A DNA stretch of 64,000 nt from Agromyces sp. LHK192. Its GTDB lineage: Bacteria > Actinomycetota > Actinomycetes > Actinomycetales > Microbacteriaceae. The notes beneath the pieces are model-generated. The model saw only the letters and a list, made by a program, of their open reading frames with translations, did not search any database and was not told the DNA's origin. Position numbers and translations under genes: made by a program. Within the stretch, counting starts at the first letter, position 1. The number at the start of each line of letters is the position of its first letter. Where the stretch lies: contig NZ_CP034753.1 of the NCBI RefSeq assembly GCF_004006235.1, positions 1,426,001 to 1,490,000 on the forward strand, given 5' to 3'. This document shows positions 63,491-64,000 of this stretch, in pieces.

Positions 63491-64000
63491 CTAGACGCGA
63501 GCCGCCTCGGTCGCCGCACGTGCGGCCGCGAAACCGGCCTCGAGGTCGGCCTTCAGGTCGTCGACGTGCTCGATGCCGATCGAGAGGCGCACGAGGCCGG
63601 GCGTGACGCCCGTCGTGAGCTGCTGCTCGGGCGTCAGCTGCGAGTGGGTCGTGGACGCCGGGTGGATGACGAGCGAGCGAACGTCGCCGATGTTCGCGAG
63701 GTGCGAGAACAGCGACAGGTTGTCGACGAGCGCACGGCCGGCGTCGACGCCGCCCTTGAGCTCGAACGAGAGCACCGCTCCGACGCCCTTCGGCGCGTAC
63801 CGGTTGGCGGCCGCGTACCACGGGCTCGAGGGGAGGCCCGAGTAGTTGACGTGCGCGACATCGGGGTGGTCGTCGAGCCACTCCGCGATCTCCTGCGCGT
63901 TCTGCACGTGACGCTCGATGCGCAGCGACAGCGTCTCGATGCCCTGGATGAGCTGCCACGCGTTCGCGGGCGCGATCGCGGCGCCGAGGTCGCGAAGCAA
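63491..64000 (-). CDS. metY: O-acetylhomoserine sulfhydrylase, C-terminal part
   Basis: This is the C-terminal 169 residues of a gene whose start lies beyond 64000. The segments LGAAIAPANAWQLIQGIETLSLRIERHVQNAQEIAEWL, VAHVNYSGLPSSPWYAAANRYAPKGVGAVLSFELKGG, SLFSHLANIGDVRSLVIHPASTTHSQLTPEQQL and GVTPGLVRLSIGIEHVDDL are the C-terminal domain of the Cys/Met PLP enzymes, and the HPASTTHSQL block with long insertions is typical of MetY. It makes homocysteine from O-acetylhomoserine and sulfide. metX next door supplies its substrate. Confidence 0.92.
   Translation of the reverse strand: MLRDLGAAIAPANAWQLIQGIETLSLRIERHVQNAQEIAEWLDDHPDVAHVNYSGLPSSPWYAAANRYAPKGVGAVLSFELKGGVDAGRALVDNLSLFSHLANIGDVRSLVIHPASTTHSQLTPEQQLTTGVTPGLVRLSIGIEHVDDLKADLEAGFAAARAATEAARV

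Noticed and set aside
63491..64000. A truncated or pseudogene metY
   Set aside because: The frame is open to the window edge and all C-terminal motifs are intact; the gene is only cut by the window.

Overview
The window looks like a piece of the main chromosome of a high-GC actinobacterium. GC is clearly near or above 70% by eye. WhiB-family Fe-S regulators, MtrA-MtrB-LpqB, a one-chain KGD-type 2-oxoglutarate dehydrogenase, GuaB1, a SigR/SigH-RsrA pair and a PdtaS-type kinase are all actinobacterial markers. Several gene neighbourhoods match blocks known from Mycobacterium and Streptomyces. Gene styles and many leaderless starts suggest Microbacteriaceae (Agromyces-like), but that is inference; no rRNA or taxonomic marker is present. 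There are no insertion sequences, prophage genes, CRISPR arrays or tRNA genes that I can support. Both ends cut a gene: an O-antigen-ligase-like protein on the left and MetY on the right.

Layout. 1-2.6 kb: envelope polymer ligase and a glutaryl-CoA-dehydrogenase-like enzyme. 2.7-15.2 kb: sugar-nucleotide and envelope genes (manA, galE, whiB2, a giant membrane glycosyltransferase, DUF5719, a zincin-fold protein, DUF3499, manB), with a GlxA-like regulator, a 50-residue membrane peptide and sahH. 15.3-23.8 kb: RDD/SpoIIM and DUF58-MoxR-DUF4350-DUF4129-membrane protein, the order known around mycobacterial moxR2, here interrupted by an aquaporin. 23.9-32.7 kb: mtrA-mtrB-lpqB-comF-hpf-secA. 32.7-38.8 kb: small conserved proteins, a SAF/CpaB-like and a CpaE-like ATPase pair, pdtaS and whiB1. 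38.8-45.1 kb: bcp, rsgA-aroA diverging from sigH-rsrA, then an MMPL exporter. 45.2-53.1 kb: kgd, guaB1 and two CNNM/CorC-type membrane proteins behind a proline-rich leader ORF. 53.1-58.8 kb: an old yellow enzyme, a HAD hydrolase, NnrD, a GT87 mannosyltransferase, a thiamine-binding-fold protein and an MFS exporter. 58.9-62 kb: a three-gene kinase/membrane-partner/LuxR-regulator operon. 62.1-64 kb: metX and metY.

The genes are mostly core functions: GDP-mannose and UDP-galactose supply, envelope assembly and its control (MtrAB, WhiB), protein export, redox stress (SigH-RsrA, Bcp), TCA cycle and methionine synthesis. The most interesting signals are in the DNA between genes: (1) a leaderless, proline-rich 25-codon leader ORF overlapping the first CNNM gene, whose two early proline codons can pair with that gene's ribosome-binding site, resembling MgtL-type magnesium control; (2) a perfect SigH-type promoter (GGAAT-N18-GTT) feeding an upstream start of sigH, with a separate leaderless start for a shorter protein; (3) perfect palindromes placed on or beside the -10 elements of whiB2, the MFS gene, the MMPL gene, the GlxA-like gene and the small membrane peptide; (4) an 8-mer, CGGATGCC/GGCATCCG, that is strongly enriched on both strands and recurs as inverted pairs in terminator hairpins, as DNA uptake sequences do elsewhere; (5) about sixteen genes with a -10 element 6-9 bases before the start codon, indicating many leaderless mRNAs.
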